From contig NZ_JAFBCV010000006.1 in NCBI RefSeq assembly GCF_016907895.1, positions 124,001-188,000 of the forward strand: a stretch of DNA of 64,000 nt, in the 5' to 3' direction. Source of the stretch: Shouchella xiaoxiensis (GTDB taxonomy: Bacteria > Bacillota > Bacilli > Bacillales > Bacillaceae_D). Positions 18,070 through 25,230 of the stretch are shown here, one piece after another. Made by a program: the position numbers and the translations under genes. The number at the start of each line of letters is the position of its first letter. Position 1 is the stretch's first letter. The notes beneath the pieces were generated by a model that searched no databases, was not told the origin of the DNA, and saw only the letters and a list, made by a program, of their open reading frames with translations.

Positions 18070-19059
18070 ATGAGATTAAAACATACATGGATACCTGTTT
18101 CAGCCATGATGGTTGCTTTAGCTGGCTGTAGTTTTGGCGAAGGTGCGGAAGATGAACCAAAATTATTGCGTCTAGGTCATATTCAAAGTGAATCGAATGC
18201 TTGGCATCAAGCTTCAGTTGAATTTGCTAATTTAGTTCAAGAAAAAACAGACGGAAGTGTCAAGGTAGAGGTTTATCCAAGCTCTACTCTTGGCGCTGAT
18301 CGCGATCTAGTAGAAGGAATGCAAATTGGTTCGGTTGACTTTGCTTTAGTAGCAGGGGTAATGTCCAATTTTTATGACCCATATGCGGTGCTTGAGCTTC
18401 CGTACTTATTCGAAAATTTGGATCATTTGGAAACTTTTCTCTATGGGGAAGATGGAAAGCGGTTGCAGGAAGATACTTTAGAAGCAACTGGTGTGAGAGG
18501 GCTGGAATTCTGGCTACGTGGCGCAAGACAATTAACAACGAATCGATTGGTGGAGAGTCCAGCGGATTTACGAGGAGTAAAGATTCGTGTACCCAATATT
18601 GAAGCTTCTGTAGATGGTTGGCAAGCGATGGGAGCAAGTCCAACACCGATGAATTTCGGTGAAGTTTACTCTTCTCTGCAGACAGGCGTGATTGACGCGC
18701 AAGAGAACCCGATTGAATTTACAGCGAGTGCTCGAATTCATGAAGTACAAGATTATCTAGTTATGACCGACCATGTCTTCGGTTATGTACAGTTGCTTAT
18801 GAGTGACTTAACGTTTGAAGAGTTAACCGAATTGGAGCAACAAGCGGTTCTAGAAGCAGCGGAAGAAGCACGTATTTTCCAAAATGAAATCGTTGCCACG
18901 CAAGAAGAAAATGCGTTGCAGATGATGCTTGATGAAGGTGTCGAGCAAATTGAGGTAGATCAAGAGCCGTTTCGTGAGGCGGTCCAAGATGTGAACGAAC
19001 GTTTAGCGGACAAGTACGGAAGAGAGCTATACGACACGATTCAAGGGATGAGGGAGTAG
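18070..19059 (+). CDS. TRAP transporter substrate-binding lipoprotein (DctP family)
   Basis: This is the extracytoplasmic solute receptor of a TRAP uptake system. The 329-aa precursor has a lipoprotein signal with VALAGC and C20 as the lipidation site. The mature part shows the family features SSTLGADRDLVEGMQIG and the substrate-arginine region RGVKIRVPN, then PTPMNFGEVYSSLQTG. It starts 3 bases after the dehydrogenase stop, with AGGAGGGC inside the upstream gene. It is followed by the small and large membrane subunits. Ligand is probably a four-carbon acid sugar (threonate or erythronate) given the enzymes. Confidence 0.92.
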   Translation: MRLKHTWIPVSAMMVALAGCSFGEGAEDEPKLLRLGHIQSESNAWHQASVEFANLVQEKTDGSVKVEVYPSSTLGADRDLVEGMQIGSVDFALVAGVMSNFYDPYAVLELPYLFENLDHLETFLYGEDGKRLQEDTLEATGVRGLEFWLRGARQLTTNRLVESPADLRGVKIRVPNIEASVDGWQAMGASPTPMNFGEVYSSLQTGVIDAQENPIEFTASARIHEVQDYLVMTDHVFGYVQLLMSDLTFEELTELEQQAVLEAAEEARIFQNEIVATQEENALQMMLDEGVEQIEVDQEPFREAVQDVNERLADKYGRELYDTIQGMRE

Positions 19060-19064
19060 AGCTT

Positions 19065-19574
19065 ATGAATGTGTACATTCGATTTATTGACTCAGTAAAT
19101 ACAGGCGTTAAATATATCGTTTCTATTATGCTAGCTGTTTTGGCTATCCTGGTTGTCTTGCAAGTAACGACTCGTTTTGTTATTAATGTGCCGCTTGCAT
19201 GGACAGAGGAGATTGCCCGTTACTTAATGATTTATGTTGTCTTTTTAGGATCTGGATTAGCGATGCGCTATAACCAGCATATTGCAATTGATTTTTTAAT
19301 CGACGTTATGAAAAATGTGAAAAACAAAGCAAGATTACAAACTGTTGTCTTATTGATAAGCGCCGTGTTCTGTCTGTTGCTTGCTTACTACGGAACACAA
19401 TTAACGTTTATTGTTGTTGATCAATCGACACCAACCCTTGGTTATTCAATGTCATGGGCATATGCGGCGGTTCCGTTCGGTGCCTTGCTCATGCTGCTTA
19501 ACATTATTGCCTTACTAATCCAACCGAAAAAAATAGAAGATAGTATTGATAGAATAGTTGGTGAGAACGAATGA
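19065..19574 (+). CDS. TRAP transporter small permease (DctQ family)
   Basis: This 169-aa protein has four hydrophobic helices and the family motif PLAWTEEIARYLMIYVVFLG. DctQ pairs with DctM to form the Na+-driven TRAP permease. The ATG follows GGGAGTAGAG by 3-6 bases and lies 5 bases after dctP. Its end overlaps the start of the large subunit by 4 bases, a typical coupled arrangement. Confidence 0.9.
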   Translation: MNVYIRFIDSVNTGVKYIVSIMLAVLAILVVLQVTTRFVINVPLAWTEEIARYLMIYVVFLGSGLAMRYNQHIAIDFLIDVMKNVKNKARLQTVVLLISAVFCLLLAYYGTQLTFIVVDQSTPTLGYSMSWAYAAVPFGALLMLLNIIALLIQPKKIEDSIDRIVGENE

Positions 19575-20845
19575 TTACTATTTTACTTGTATCATTAATT
19601 GTATTGTTCTTTATTGGTGTACCAGTAGCGATTGCTCTTGGCTTATCTACAAGTCTGGCGATGATTCTCGCAGGAGATATTACGTTATTAACATTAGCGC
19701 AACGAGCGTTTGTATCACTTGATTCCTTTCCATTGTTAGCAATCCCATTATTCATCTTAGCTGGTGTTATTATGGAATACGGTGGAATCTCCCAACGTTT
19801 AATTAATTTAGCCAACTCGTTAACGGGTCATTTAGTCGGTGGATTAGCGATCGTTACGGTTGTGACAACGATGTTTTTCGCAGCCATTTCAGGTTCAAGT
19901 GTTGCAGCAACAGCAGCATTAGGAGCGATTTTAATTCCAGCGATGATCAATAGAGGATATGAAAAAGAATTTGCTGGAGGAGTACAAGCGGTTTCTGGAA
20001 CTCTTGGTATTATTATGCCACCGAGTATTCCGTTAATTTTATACGGAACAGCAGTTGGGGCTTCAATCGGAGATTTATTTATCGCTGGCATGGTGCCGGG
20101 AATATTAATTGGAATTGCTTTAATTGTGACGGTGGTTATTATTGCGAAAAAACGTAACTACCCGAAAGAAGAAAAGAAAAGTGGTAAAGAAATTGGCGAA
20201 GCCTTTGTTAAAGCGATTCCAGCTCTTATTATGCCTATCATTATTTTAGGTGGTATTTATTCTGGTATATTTACAGCAACAGAAGCTGCCGGTGTAGCGG
20301 TTGCCTATGCCTTCATTGTTGGTGTCTTTGTTTACCGAGCGATTAATTTTACGAAACTGAAAACAATTCTTTCTCAAGCATCCATTACAACAGCAACGAT
20401 TATGTTAATTCTTGCAACGGCTGGTTTGTTTAGTTGGGTACTTACGATTGAAAATGTGCCACAACAAGTCGCAAGCTTCATTACATCTATTTCAGAAAAC
20501 CCTTGGGTCTTCTTAGGTATTGTCATTCTCTTGTTACTAATTATTGGGATGTTCATGGAAACAAACGCATCGATTATTATTCTGGCACCAATTCTTGTAC
20601 CGGTAGCATCTCAACTAGGTATTGATCCAGTTCACTTCGGAATTGTGATGATTGTTACACTTGCAATTGGTATGGTGACGCCACCAATGGGTCTGAACCT
20701 GTTTGTCGTTTCGAAAATTGGGAAGTTACGATTAGATAAATTAACGTATAGCTTAATTCCATTTTATATTGCAATTTTAATTGTCCTTGTGATTATCGCA
20801 TTTATTCCAACAATTACGACCACATTTGTAGAATGGGTAAAATAA
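19571..20845 (+). CDS. TRAP transporter large permease (DctM family)
   Basis: This 424-aa protein has about 12 membrane segments and the DctM signatures PLFILAGVIMEYGGIS, the AAISGSSVAATAALG stretch and IMPPSIPLILYG. These residues form the Na+ and substrate path of TRAP transporters. The start overlaps the small-subunit stop. Thirteen bases after it begins the decarboxylase gene, so uptake and catabolism are one unit. Confidence 0.93.
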   Translation: MITILLVSLIVLFFIGVPVAIALGLSTSLAMILAGDITLLTLAQRAFVSLDSFPLLAIPLFILAGVIMEYGGISQRLINLANSLTGHLVGGLAIVTVVTTMFFAAISGSSVAATAALGAILIPAMINRGYEKEFAGGVQAVSGTLGIIMPPSIPLILYGTAVGASIGDLFIAGMVPGILIGIALIVTVVIIAKKRNYPKEEKKSGKEIGEAFVKAIPALIMPIIILGGIYSGIFTATEAAGVAVAYAFIVGVFVYRAINFTKLKTILSQASITTATIMLILATAGLFSWVLTIENVPQQVASFITSISENPWVFLGIVILLLLIIGMFMETNASIIILAPILVPVASQLGIDPVHFGIVMIVTLAIGMVTPPMGLNLFVVSKIGKLRLDKLTYSLIPFYIAILIVLVIIAFIPTITTTFVEWVK

Positions 20846-20858
20846 AGGAGGGGTCCTA

Positions 20859-21506
20859 ATGACCAAAGAAATCATCTTACAAGACTTACAAAAAACAGGT
20901 AAGTACATGATGGATAAAGATCTTGCTTGGGGAACCGCAGGTAATATAAGCGCTCGCTGTGAAGAAGGGTATTTTATTTCAGCAACAGGCACGTATTTAG
21001 GTGAACTAGAAGTAGAAGACTTTTCTTATTGTGAGAAGGGCGAACACCTAGTTGGGAAGAAACCGTCGAAGGAATTCTTGATGCATGAAGGCATTTATGA
21101 GGAGCGCGAGGAAATTGGAGCGGTGCTTCACTCCTCTCCTTTTTACAGTACGTTGATTGCGAATACAAGTCTTGATCTGCCGTCTAACTACTTTGTTGAA
21201 GCTATGTATTATCTGGAGAAAGTCGTGCGTATTCCTTATCACCATCCAGGTAGTAAAGAGCTGGCTCAAGCGGTGAAAAGCAAGGCGAAGGAAGGCAATG
21301 TATTTCTTCTAGAGAATCATGGCGTCATCGTTTGTGATGTCAATATTAAAGAAGCAAGAACGGCGCTACAAACATTGGAATACACAGCAAAAATGTTTAT
21401 TACGGCCATGGAAAAAGGAATTCAAATCAATGGTCTTAGTGAGAAGACTGTTCATTCTTTCCTCCACGAAGCTGGTTACAAACCTGTACGCCAGTGGAAG
21501 AAATAA
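20859..21506 (+). CDS. Class II aldolase/adducin-family protein, probable 3-oxo-tetronate-4-phosphate decarboxylase (OtnC-like)
   Basis: In tetronate catabolism OtnC decarboxylates 3-oxo-tetronate 4-phosphate to dihydroxyacetone phosphate. The 215-aa protein has the phosphate-binding GNISAR, the catalytic-type glutamate E72 in KPSKEF, a metal histidine H91 in AVLHSSP and H154 in LLENHGVIV. In the best-known class II aldolases the second metal ligand gives an HxH motif; here position 93 is serine, so the motif is HSS. The preceding gene is 13 bases away, and AAGGAGGGG is a strong ribosome binding site. A terminator follows. The serine may mark a subgroup rather than loss of activity. Confidence 0.82.
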   Translation: MTKEIILQDLQKTGKYMMDKDLAWGTAGNISARCEEGYFISATGTYLGELEVEDFSYCEKGEHLVGKKPSKEFLMHEGIYEEREEIGAVLHSSPFYSTLIANTSLDLPSNYFVEAMYYLEKVVRIPYHHPGSKELAQAVKSKAKEGNVFLLENHGVIVCDVNIKEARTALQTLEYTAKMFITAMEKGIQINGLSEKTVHSFLHEAGYKPVRQWKK

Positions 21507-21514
21507 GAATGTGA

Positions 21515-21552
21515 AACAAGCGTGATGCGAGAGGCGGAGCGCTTGTTTTTTG
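21515..21552 (+). terminator. Terminator of the acid-sugar operon
   Basis: AACAAGCG and CGCTTGTT pair across a 17-base loop, followed by TTTTTT. Confidence 0.7.
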
Positions 21553-21685
21553 TCGGAAGGAGAACGAATCTTTTCTTGCAATTTCCTTTTTCAGAGAGAC
21601 AGCTATACCAAGGGTGCGACACCCTCGAGGCAGGGGCTGTAAGCCTTTGTCTAATTATGAAGCATTCAATTTCGTAATGACTTAG

Positions 21686-21763
21686 ATGGCGACGGTCTCC
21701 ACATTTGTAATCTCATTGATTACGCTTGTTATCGCGATTGTGTGCTTTAAAAACGACAAATAG
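21686..21763 (+). CDS. Candidate 25-aa type I toxin (holin-like/TxpA-like)
   Basis: The frame MATVSTFVISLITLVIAIVC plus FKNDK is one membrane helix with a basic tail, like the holin-like toxins of type I toxin-antitoxin systems (TxpA, BsrG). The stop codon lies inside a stem (21758-21802), as expected where toxin mRNA and antisense RNA overlap. No good ribosome binding site is visible, which is frequent for such toxins. The leader holds the hairpin AGGGTGCGACACCCT near 21609-21623. An antisense promoter could not be assigned with confidence. Confidence 0.5.
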   Translation: MATVSTFVISLITLVIAIVCFKNDK

Positions 21764-21802
21764 CCCTTGAGCTCACAACTCGGATAAGGGCTATTTTTTA
21801 GG
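21758..21802. terminator. Hairpin at the toxin stop, T-rich on both strands
   Basis: AAATAGCCCTT pairs with AAGGGCTATTT. On the plus strand TTTTTAG follows; on the minus strand TTTGTCGTTTTT follows. It could end a sense transcript and an antisense RNA. Confidence 0.55.
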
Positions 21803-21859
21803 GCGTTACGCTCTAAAACAAATGCGCCAAACTCATTGAGTTGACAAATCTGTTTTAGG

Positions 21860-21897
21860 CCTGAGTGCATACTCCAATATGCATCCAGGTCTTTTTA
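21860..21897 (+). terminator. Second plus-strand terminator behind the toxin
   Basis: CCTG..TGCATA and TATGCA..CAGG form an interrupted 10-bp stem followed by TCTTTTT. Confidence 0.6.
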
Positions 21898-22047
21898 GTT
21901 TGTATTCTTACTCATTATTTTATACGGTAAACGTTTTTGGTCTATAGTAGGTGATCCTCTTGGGGTAGCCTATTTTTAACATAGTGGAAAATTTATCTTG
22001 TAATGTTGTCTGAAAATTATTATTATATATGTGAAAAGGGGTGAGAA

Positions 22048-22179
22048 ATGGCTAAGATCTATGTCGTATTGGAAGGGTTAATCACTGAATTTGAAGCAAA
22101 ATTAAACAGAGAGCTTACTAAAGAAGAGTTGGATCTCTTAGAATATATAGCGTCAAAGCTGGAAGCCTCGACTGAGTAA
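22048..22179 (+). CDS. 43-aa acidic helical protein, paralogue A1
   Basis: I do not recognise the family. The 43-aa protein has a hydrophobic N-terminus (AKIYVVLEGLI) followed by EFEAKLNRELTKEELDLLEY and ends ASTE. AAAAGGGGTGAG precedes the ATG by a few bases. It is paralogous to 37610-37741: same length, the shared core GLI.EFE..L.R.L, and an xxSTE/K ending. In both places the 3' end overlaps, on the opposite strand, an Sda-like gene (here by 27 bases). That shared arrangement supports a real gene. The pattern is not a convincing Spo0E-type phosphatase. Confidence 0.6.
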   Translation: MAKIYVVLEGLITEFEAKLNRELTKEELDLLEYIASKLEASTE

Positions 22180-22281
22180 TTCATCACGCAGCAATTTCAA
22201 CAAATCTTCAGGTAAATTATTATGTACAGCATATTGATAAGCTTCATATAAAATATCTACGCTAACCTGCTTTAGTGGCAA
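22153..22281 (-). CDS. Sda-like sporulation histidine-kinase inhibitor, copy 1
   Basis: Sda is a helical hairpin that blocks autophosphorylation of the sporulation kinase KinA. This 42-aa frame reads MPLKQVSVDILYEAYQYAVH and continues NNLPEDLLKLLRDELLSRGF. The spacing and residues follow Sda (LSDELL..SY..A..MNL..DFI.LI..E). The start is TTG 22281 (read as Met), because AGGAGG lies exactly 7 bases before it; a longer frame to 22338 has no ribosome binding site. It overlaps the 43-aa gene on the plus strand. A 10-bp hairpin lies in its leader. Divergent from classical Sda, so the target kinase is uncertain. Confidence 0.6.
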   Translation of the reverse strand: MPLKQVSVDILYEAYQYAVHNNLPEDLLKLLRDELLSRGFQL

Positions 22282-22309
22282 TTGACAACCTCCTATTTTA
22301 TGATGCAAA

Positions 22310-22335
22310 GAAGCCCCGTTAGTGGTAACGGGACT
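22310..22335 (-). promoter_or_regulatory. Stable hairpin in the leader of Sda-like copy 1
   Basis: On the minus strand AGTCCCGTTA pairs with TAACGGGGCT around CCAC (10 bp, one G-U), about 20 bases before the AGGAGG. It is followed by TCTTT, so it could act as an attenuator or an mRNA-stability element. Role is inference. Confidence 0.4.
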
Positions 22336-22420
22336 CAAGCCTTTTCTGAGGGGAAAAGGGAAGGGTAATACTATCAGATATTAATTATATCGTCAATGTG
22401 AACTTATTTATTAAATACTA

Positions 22421-22512
22421 AAAAAGGCCCTGCTCATTGAGCGGGGCTAAAAAGGATACAATGAGACTCTCACGGGGTCATGTGACAGTCCATTAACTTC
22501 CGAGGAGAAGTT
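22421..22512 (-). ncRNA. Candidate small RNA with own promoter and terminator
   Basis: On the minus strand TTGACG (22542-22547) and TATTCT (22519-22524) are 17 bases apart. A transcript from about 22512 would fold AACTTC/GAAGTT at once, then a GACT/AGTC stem, and end in GCCCCGCTC/GAGCAGGGC followed by TTTTTT at 22420-22425. Length is about 92 nt. No convincing reading frame or ribosome binding site is present. It does not match RoxS/RsaE or 6S by eye. It lies upstream of Sda-like copy 1 but ends before it. Confidence 0.5.
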
Positions 22513-22518
22513 CTTGTC

Positions 22519-22547
22519 AGAATAGCAAAGTAACTGTGTAGCGTCAA
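22519..22547 (-). promoter_or_regulatory. Promoter of the candidate small RNA
   Basis: -35 TTGACG and -10 TATTCT on the minus strand with a 17-base spacer. Confidence 0.5.
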
Positions 22548-22607
22548 TCATTACGGAAAAAAGTATAAGGTCGATTTACAGTGTTTAGAATTTTAGTGTG
22601 CTAAAGT

Positions 22608-22666
22608 CCCTCCATTACTCACGACTTCCGATTAGAGGCTACTGTCAACAGGTAGCCTCTTTTTCT
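22608..22666 (+). ncRNA. Candidate short plus-strand RNA with C-rich loop
   Basis: An extended -10-like TGCTAAAGT at 22599-22607 precedes a short stretch with unpaired GTCCCTCCATTACTC and a strong terminator. CCCTCC can pair with Shine-Dalgarno sequences, a feature of several Gram-positive regulatory RNAs. The -35 is weak (TTTACA at 22575). The stretch contains no gene. Confidence 0.25.
22634..22666 (+). terminator. Strong plus-strand terminator
   Basis: AGAGGCTAC pairs with GTAGCCTCT around a 9-base loop, followed by TTTTCT. Confidence 0.8.
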
Positions 22667-22802
22667 ATGTGCTCTCGAACTTTTACCAATTCTTCAACCG
22701 TTTATTAATACGATTTCCTTTTAAATAAGTTTGAATTTTAAAGTCATTGGGAATTTTCTTATGTGTGATATAAGTAATTTAAATTTTTTAGAGGTGATTT
22801 CA

Positions 22803-23186
22803 TTGAAGAAACTTATACTTAGTTTGGTAACTACAGGTGCGCTCATGGTTGAATGTAGCAATGACGAGAACCAGACTTACACTGAAGAAATGGATTTAGA
22901 TACTTTGGAAGCTTCGTCGGAGATTGTTCACTTTGACGGTGCTGGAGAACTTATGACAGAACCAGGTCAGTTATTATTTGAGGAGTATGATGAAAAATAT
23001 CAAGACAATTTAAGTGAGCAAGCAGAAGAAGTGAAGTCATTATTATTTGAACTACGCGATATAAATATGGCCCAATATGGAGATGAAGAGGTTGATGTGA
23101 ACGAAAATAGGACATTCCATGATGTTCATGTTGAGCTTAATGCATTAGTGAAAGAATTGCGAGAGGAAAACGATTTACATAATTAA
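22803..23186 (+). CDS. Small exported acidic protein, lipoprotein-like signal
   Basis: The function is unknown. The 127-aa frame starts with TTG 22803 after TTAGAGGTGAT, giving MKKLILSLVTTGALMVECSN, a signal-peptide-like start. The position before the cysteine is glutamate instead of the usual Gly/Ala/Ser, so the lipobox is atypical. The rest is strongly acidic and helical, with SEQAEEVKSLLFELRDIN and DVHVELNALVKELREEN as likely amphipathic helices. It ends at a terminator. Probably a species-level small secreted or membrane-anchored protein. Confidence 0.55.
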   Translation: MKKLILSLVTTGALMVECSNDENQTYTEEMDLDTLEASSEIVHFDGAGELMTEPGQLLFEEYDEKYQDNLSEQAEEVKSLLFELRDINMAQYGDEEVDVNENRTFHDVHVELNALVKELREENDLHN

Positions 23187-23231
23187 ACTTGCTGTTTTAA
23201 GAATAAAAGCTAATTAAAGATAACTAAAATC

Positions 23232-23276
23232 AAACCCTCAAATCATTTAAGCTTATGTGTTTTGAGGGTTTTTGTT
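23232..23276 (+). terminator. Terminator after the small exported protein
   Basis: AAACCCTCAAA pairs with TTTGAGGGTTT, followed by TTG. Confidence 0.75.
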
Positions 23277-23364
23277 ACGAGATTCTGTAAGGGTCTATGT
23301 CTAATCGGTATTCCAATATCGAATAACAACATAATTAGCAGTCCTCCCCTTAATCTTCAGTCCC

Positions 23365-23480
23365 TGGTCTTGTTTAATTCACGATTTAAAGTAGTCCCAA
23401 CTTCTGATTCATTAATAGCGGTTCTAGTTGGTTTAAACTGGCCATCTGAATAAATGGAAACAAGGCCTTGTTCTTACATG
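23365..23480 (-). pseudogene. Possible decayed gene fragment
   Basis: In the 358-base gap 23187-23545 the minus strand reads ALVSIYSDGQFKPTRTAINE and then SEVGTTLNRELNKTRD before a stop. Composition looks coding, but there is no start or ribosome binding site. I cannot name the parent gene. Confidence 0.2.
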
Positions 23481-23523
23481 ATGTGGGTATTTAAATGGCT
23501 GCAAGTAATGTGCGTTCAAAATG

Positions 23524-23550
23524 AAAAAAGAGCCAATTAAGGCTCTTAGT
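23524..23550 (-). terminator. Terminator overlapping the stop of the acidic lipoprotein gene
   Basis: On the minus strand AAGAGCC and GGCTCTT pair around TTAATT and are followed by TTTTCAT. Confidence 0.7.
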
Positions 23551-24241
23551 TAATAGTAACTTGCATATCAATTTTTTCCCCTACATCTTCCCAGTCTTCT
23601 AATGTATGAGGTGCATTGATAAGGATTCGAACTGTTTCAATTTCATTAGGATCAGAATTCTCAAGCAAATAATAAATAGAACCGCTCTTATTCACAGCTC
23701 CCAAAAACTCTCCGTCAATATGATCGGATAGAAGGATATGGGATTCCAACTGTTCGCCAGTGTTTGTTGTAATCGTAGCTTGGCTTGGATAGAAATTAAT
23801 ATCATCCTCTGATGTATTACTTGCTTCCATATCTATTTGAATAATTCCAGTGGGCTCAAAATCAAGGAATTCTAAGATTTCACCGGATAAAGATACTTCC
23901 TGTACGTTTAATTGAGGTATATCCAAAGTCATAGGACCACTCTCAATGGTATCGATATCATCTACTCTAGCGACCAAAGTAAATGTTCCACCTTCGTTTT
24001 CAATTGTCTCTCCTACAGCTGTTTCCCAGTCGCCATCTGATGCAGCTTCATCCGCATCACTATTGGCGTCGTCCTCATTGTCGGTTTCTTGATCATCGGT
24101 ATTTTCTGCTTCATCGTTTGATTCTTCTGCAGCTGCAGGAGTTTCTGAGTTGCTGTTGTTGTCGTTATCATCGGATTCACCACATGCAGCTAAAGTGATA
24201 ACGCTAACAAGTCCGAGTGATAACAATAGATTTTTCTTCAA
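23546..24241 (-). CDS. Lipoprotein with acidic linker and DUF4352-like domain
   Basis: This is a predicted surface lipoprotein of 231 aa. The signal peptide ends LAAC with C20 as the lipidated residue. Residues about 22-72 are almost only Asp, Glu, Asn, Ser and Ala, a flexible acidic linker common in alkaliphiles. The remainder has alternating beta strands and SNTSEDDINFYPSQATITTN, like the immunoglobulin-like DUF4352 domain of other Bacillus lipoproteins. Function is unknown. It is divergent from a small plus-strand frame and has its own terminator overlapping the stop. Confidence 0.75.
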   Translation of the reverse strand: MKKNLLLSLGLVSVITLAACGESDDNDNNSNSETPAAAEESNDEAENTDDQETDNEDDANSDADEAASDGDWETAVGETIENEGGTFTLVARVDDIDTIESGPMTLDIPQLNVQEVSLSGEILEFLDFEPTGIIQIDMEASNTSEDDINFYPSQATITTNTGEQLESHILLSDHIDGEFLGAVNKSGSIYYLLENSDPNEIETVRILINAPHTLEDWEDVGEKIDMQVTIN

Positions 24242-24298
24242 TTTATGAATGCCCCTTTTATGTAAGATACACTAAGTATAAATGAACTAGGAAGATAA

Positions 24299-24469
24299 AT
24301 GTATCAATTAGACAAAAAAAGACTTTTTCGACTTCTTGTAGGATTATTTAGAACTGATTCTTCTGCAACGGCAAACGGACACCTTTACATCAAAGGAATT
24401 TGCACGGCAGAGAAAATCATAACTGTACAGGTAGGAAAGAAACTTTTAAAAAGGGAAGGATGTCTTTAG
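24299..24469 (+). CDS. Doubtful 56-aa basic protein
   Basis: The frame begins MYQLDKKRLFRLLVGLFRTD and ends LLKREGCL. CTAGGAAGAT lies before the ATG, and a terminator follows 25 bases after the stop. The family is not recognised. Its start is 58 bases from the divergent lipoprotein gene. Confidence 0.3.
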   Translation: MYQLDKKRLFRLLVGLFRTDSSATANGHLYIKGICTAEKIITVQVGKKLLKREGCL

Positions 24470-24493
24470 TGTGAGCCATCGACCTTTTCAGCG

Positions 24494-24525
24494 AAAGCCT
24501 GTATCATTTCACAGGCTTTTTATTT
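24494..24525 (+). terminator. Terminator
   Basis: AAAGCCTGT pairs with ACAGGCTTT around an 8-base loop, followed by TT and ATTT. Confidence 0.7.
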
Positions 24526-24585
24526 CGCTCTTCTGTAATTAATGAGATACTTAACCAAAGCAGCTTAGAAGAGGTAGGTTTTTTT

Positions 24586-24753
24586 ATGTGGATGTTTGTT
24601 TTAATTGGCGTACTTTTTGTTGTTGGTGTAACAATTTTGCTGGTTAACGATGGGAGTTATCACTTATCCCAAGTAGGTGGGGGAGGGGCGCTCTTTTTAA
24701 TTCTTGTCGTTCTCATCCTCTATTGTATGAGCTTAATGAAAAAGAAAAAATGA
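24586..24753 (+). CDS. Small two-helix membrane protein
   Basis: The 55-aa protein begins MWMFVLIGVLFVVGVTILLV, has a GGGGA turn after SYHLSQV, a second helix LFLILVVLILYCM and a lysine-rich end. AGAAGAGGTAGG precedes the ATG. Function is unknown. The gene stands between a terminator and a convergent lipoprotein gene. The coding call rests on composition and ribosome binding site. Confidence 0.5.
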   Translation: MWMFVLIGVLFVVGVTILLVNDGSYHLSQVGGGGALFLILVVLILYCMSLMKKKK

Positions 24754-24804
24754 CAAGGGAACTACCGATATGTATACAAAATGCTAACGTTTTACAGTAT
24801 TTTA

Positions 24805-25074
24805 TCACTCAATCGATTGCAAGACCCTTCTGTTATCTTTATAAACATAAAAACTGGCAAGATATTTTTCGTCGATTTCAACAAGGTGATAGACATTTCG
24901 ATCTACTTCTACATCGTAGGTCTCTCCACTTAACTCCTCTAGTTCAACCAGGTACACGTCTTCATCTTGATGTTTATCTGTTAGATGAACAATGGCATGA
25001 ACGCTGGATTCGTAATTGTTGCAGGAAACAAGCAGGAGAGATGATAGTGTTAACAAGTAAAATACATAGTTCAT
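24805..25074 (-). CDS. Small lipoprotein
   Basis: The 89-aa precursor has a lipobox LVSC with C18, then a short mature part rich in Glu, Asp and Val (VYLVELEELSGETYDVEVDR), probably a small beta fold. GGAGGAATAATTT lies directly before the ATG. Function is unknown. It is convergent with the small membrane protein gene. Confidence 0.7.
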   Translation of the reverse strand: MNYVFYLLTLSSLLLVSCNNYESSVHAIVHLTDKHQDEDVYLVELEELSGETYDVEVDRNVYHLVEIDEKYLASFYVYKDNRRVLQSIE

Positions 25075-25230
25075 TAAATTATTCCTCCATAAAAAATTCT
25101 TCTAATAATCTAACATGTGTATAGTTGGAGGACAAGAACCTTAGCTAAAATAAACAGACCCTATTCATTTCATTAGCAAAAATGCTATATTCGTACATAT
25201 AAATAAAAAATACGCTAAAGGGATGATGGT

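Noticed and set aside
21682-21870. 62-aa minus-strand reading frame opposite the candidate toxin
   Set aside because: It has no ribosome binding site and passes through both hairpins; an antisense RNA is more likely than a protein here.
22048-22179. Reading the 43-aa proteins as Spo0E-type phosphatases
   Set aside because: They are small and helical and lie beside sporulation-type genes, but the SQELD signature of Spo0E is absent.
23262-23453. 63-aa plus-strand reading frame after the small exported protein
   Set aside because: It begins inside a terminator and has no ribosome binding site; the minus strand looks more coding-like.
24723-25124. 133-aa plus-strand reading frame opposite the small lipoprotein
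   Set aside because: The minus-strand lipoprotein has a lipobox and a strong ribosome binding site; this frame has neither.
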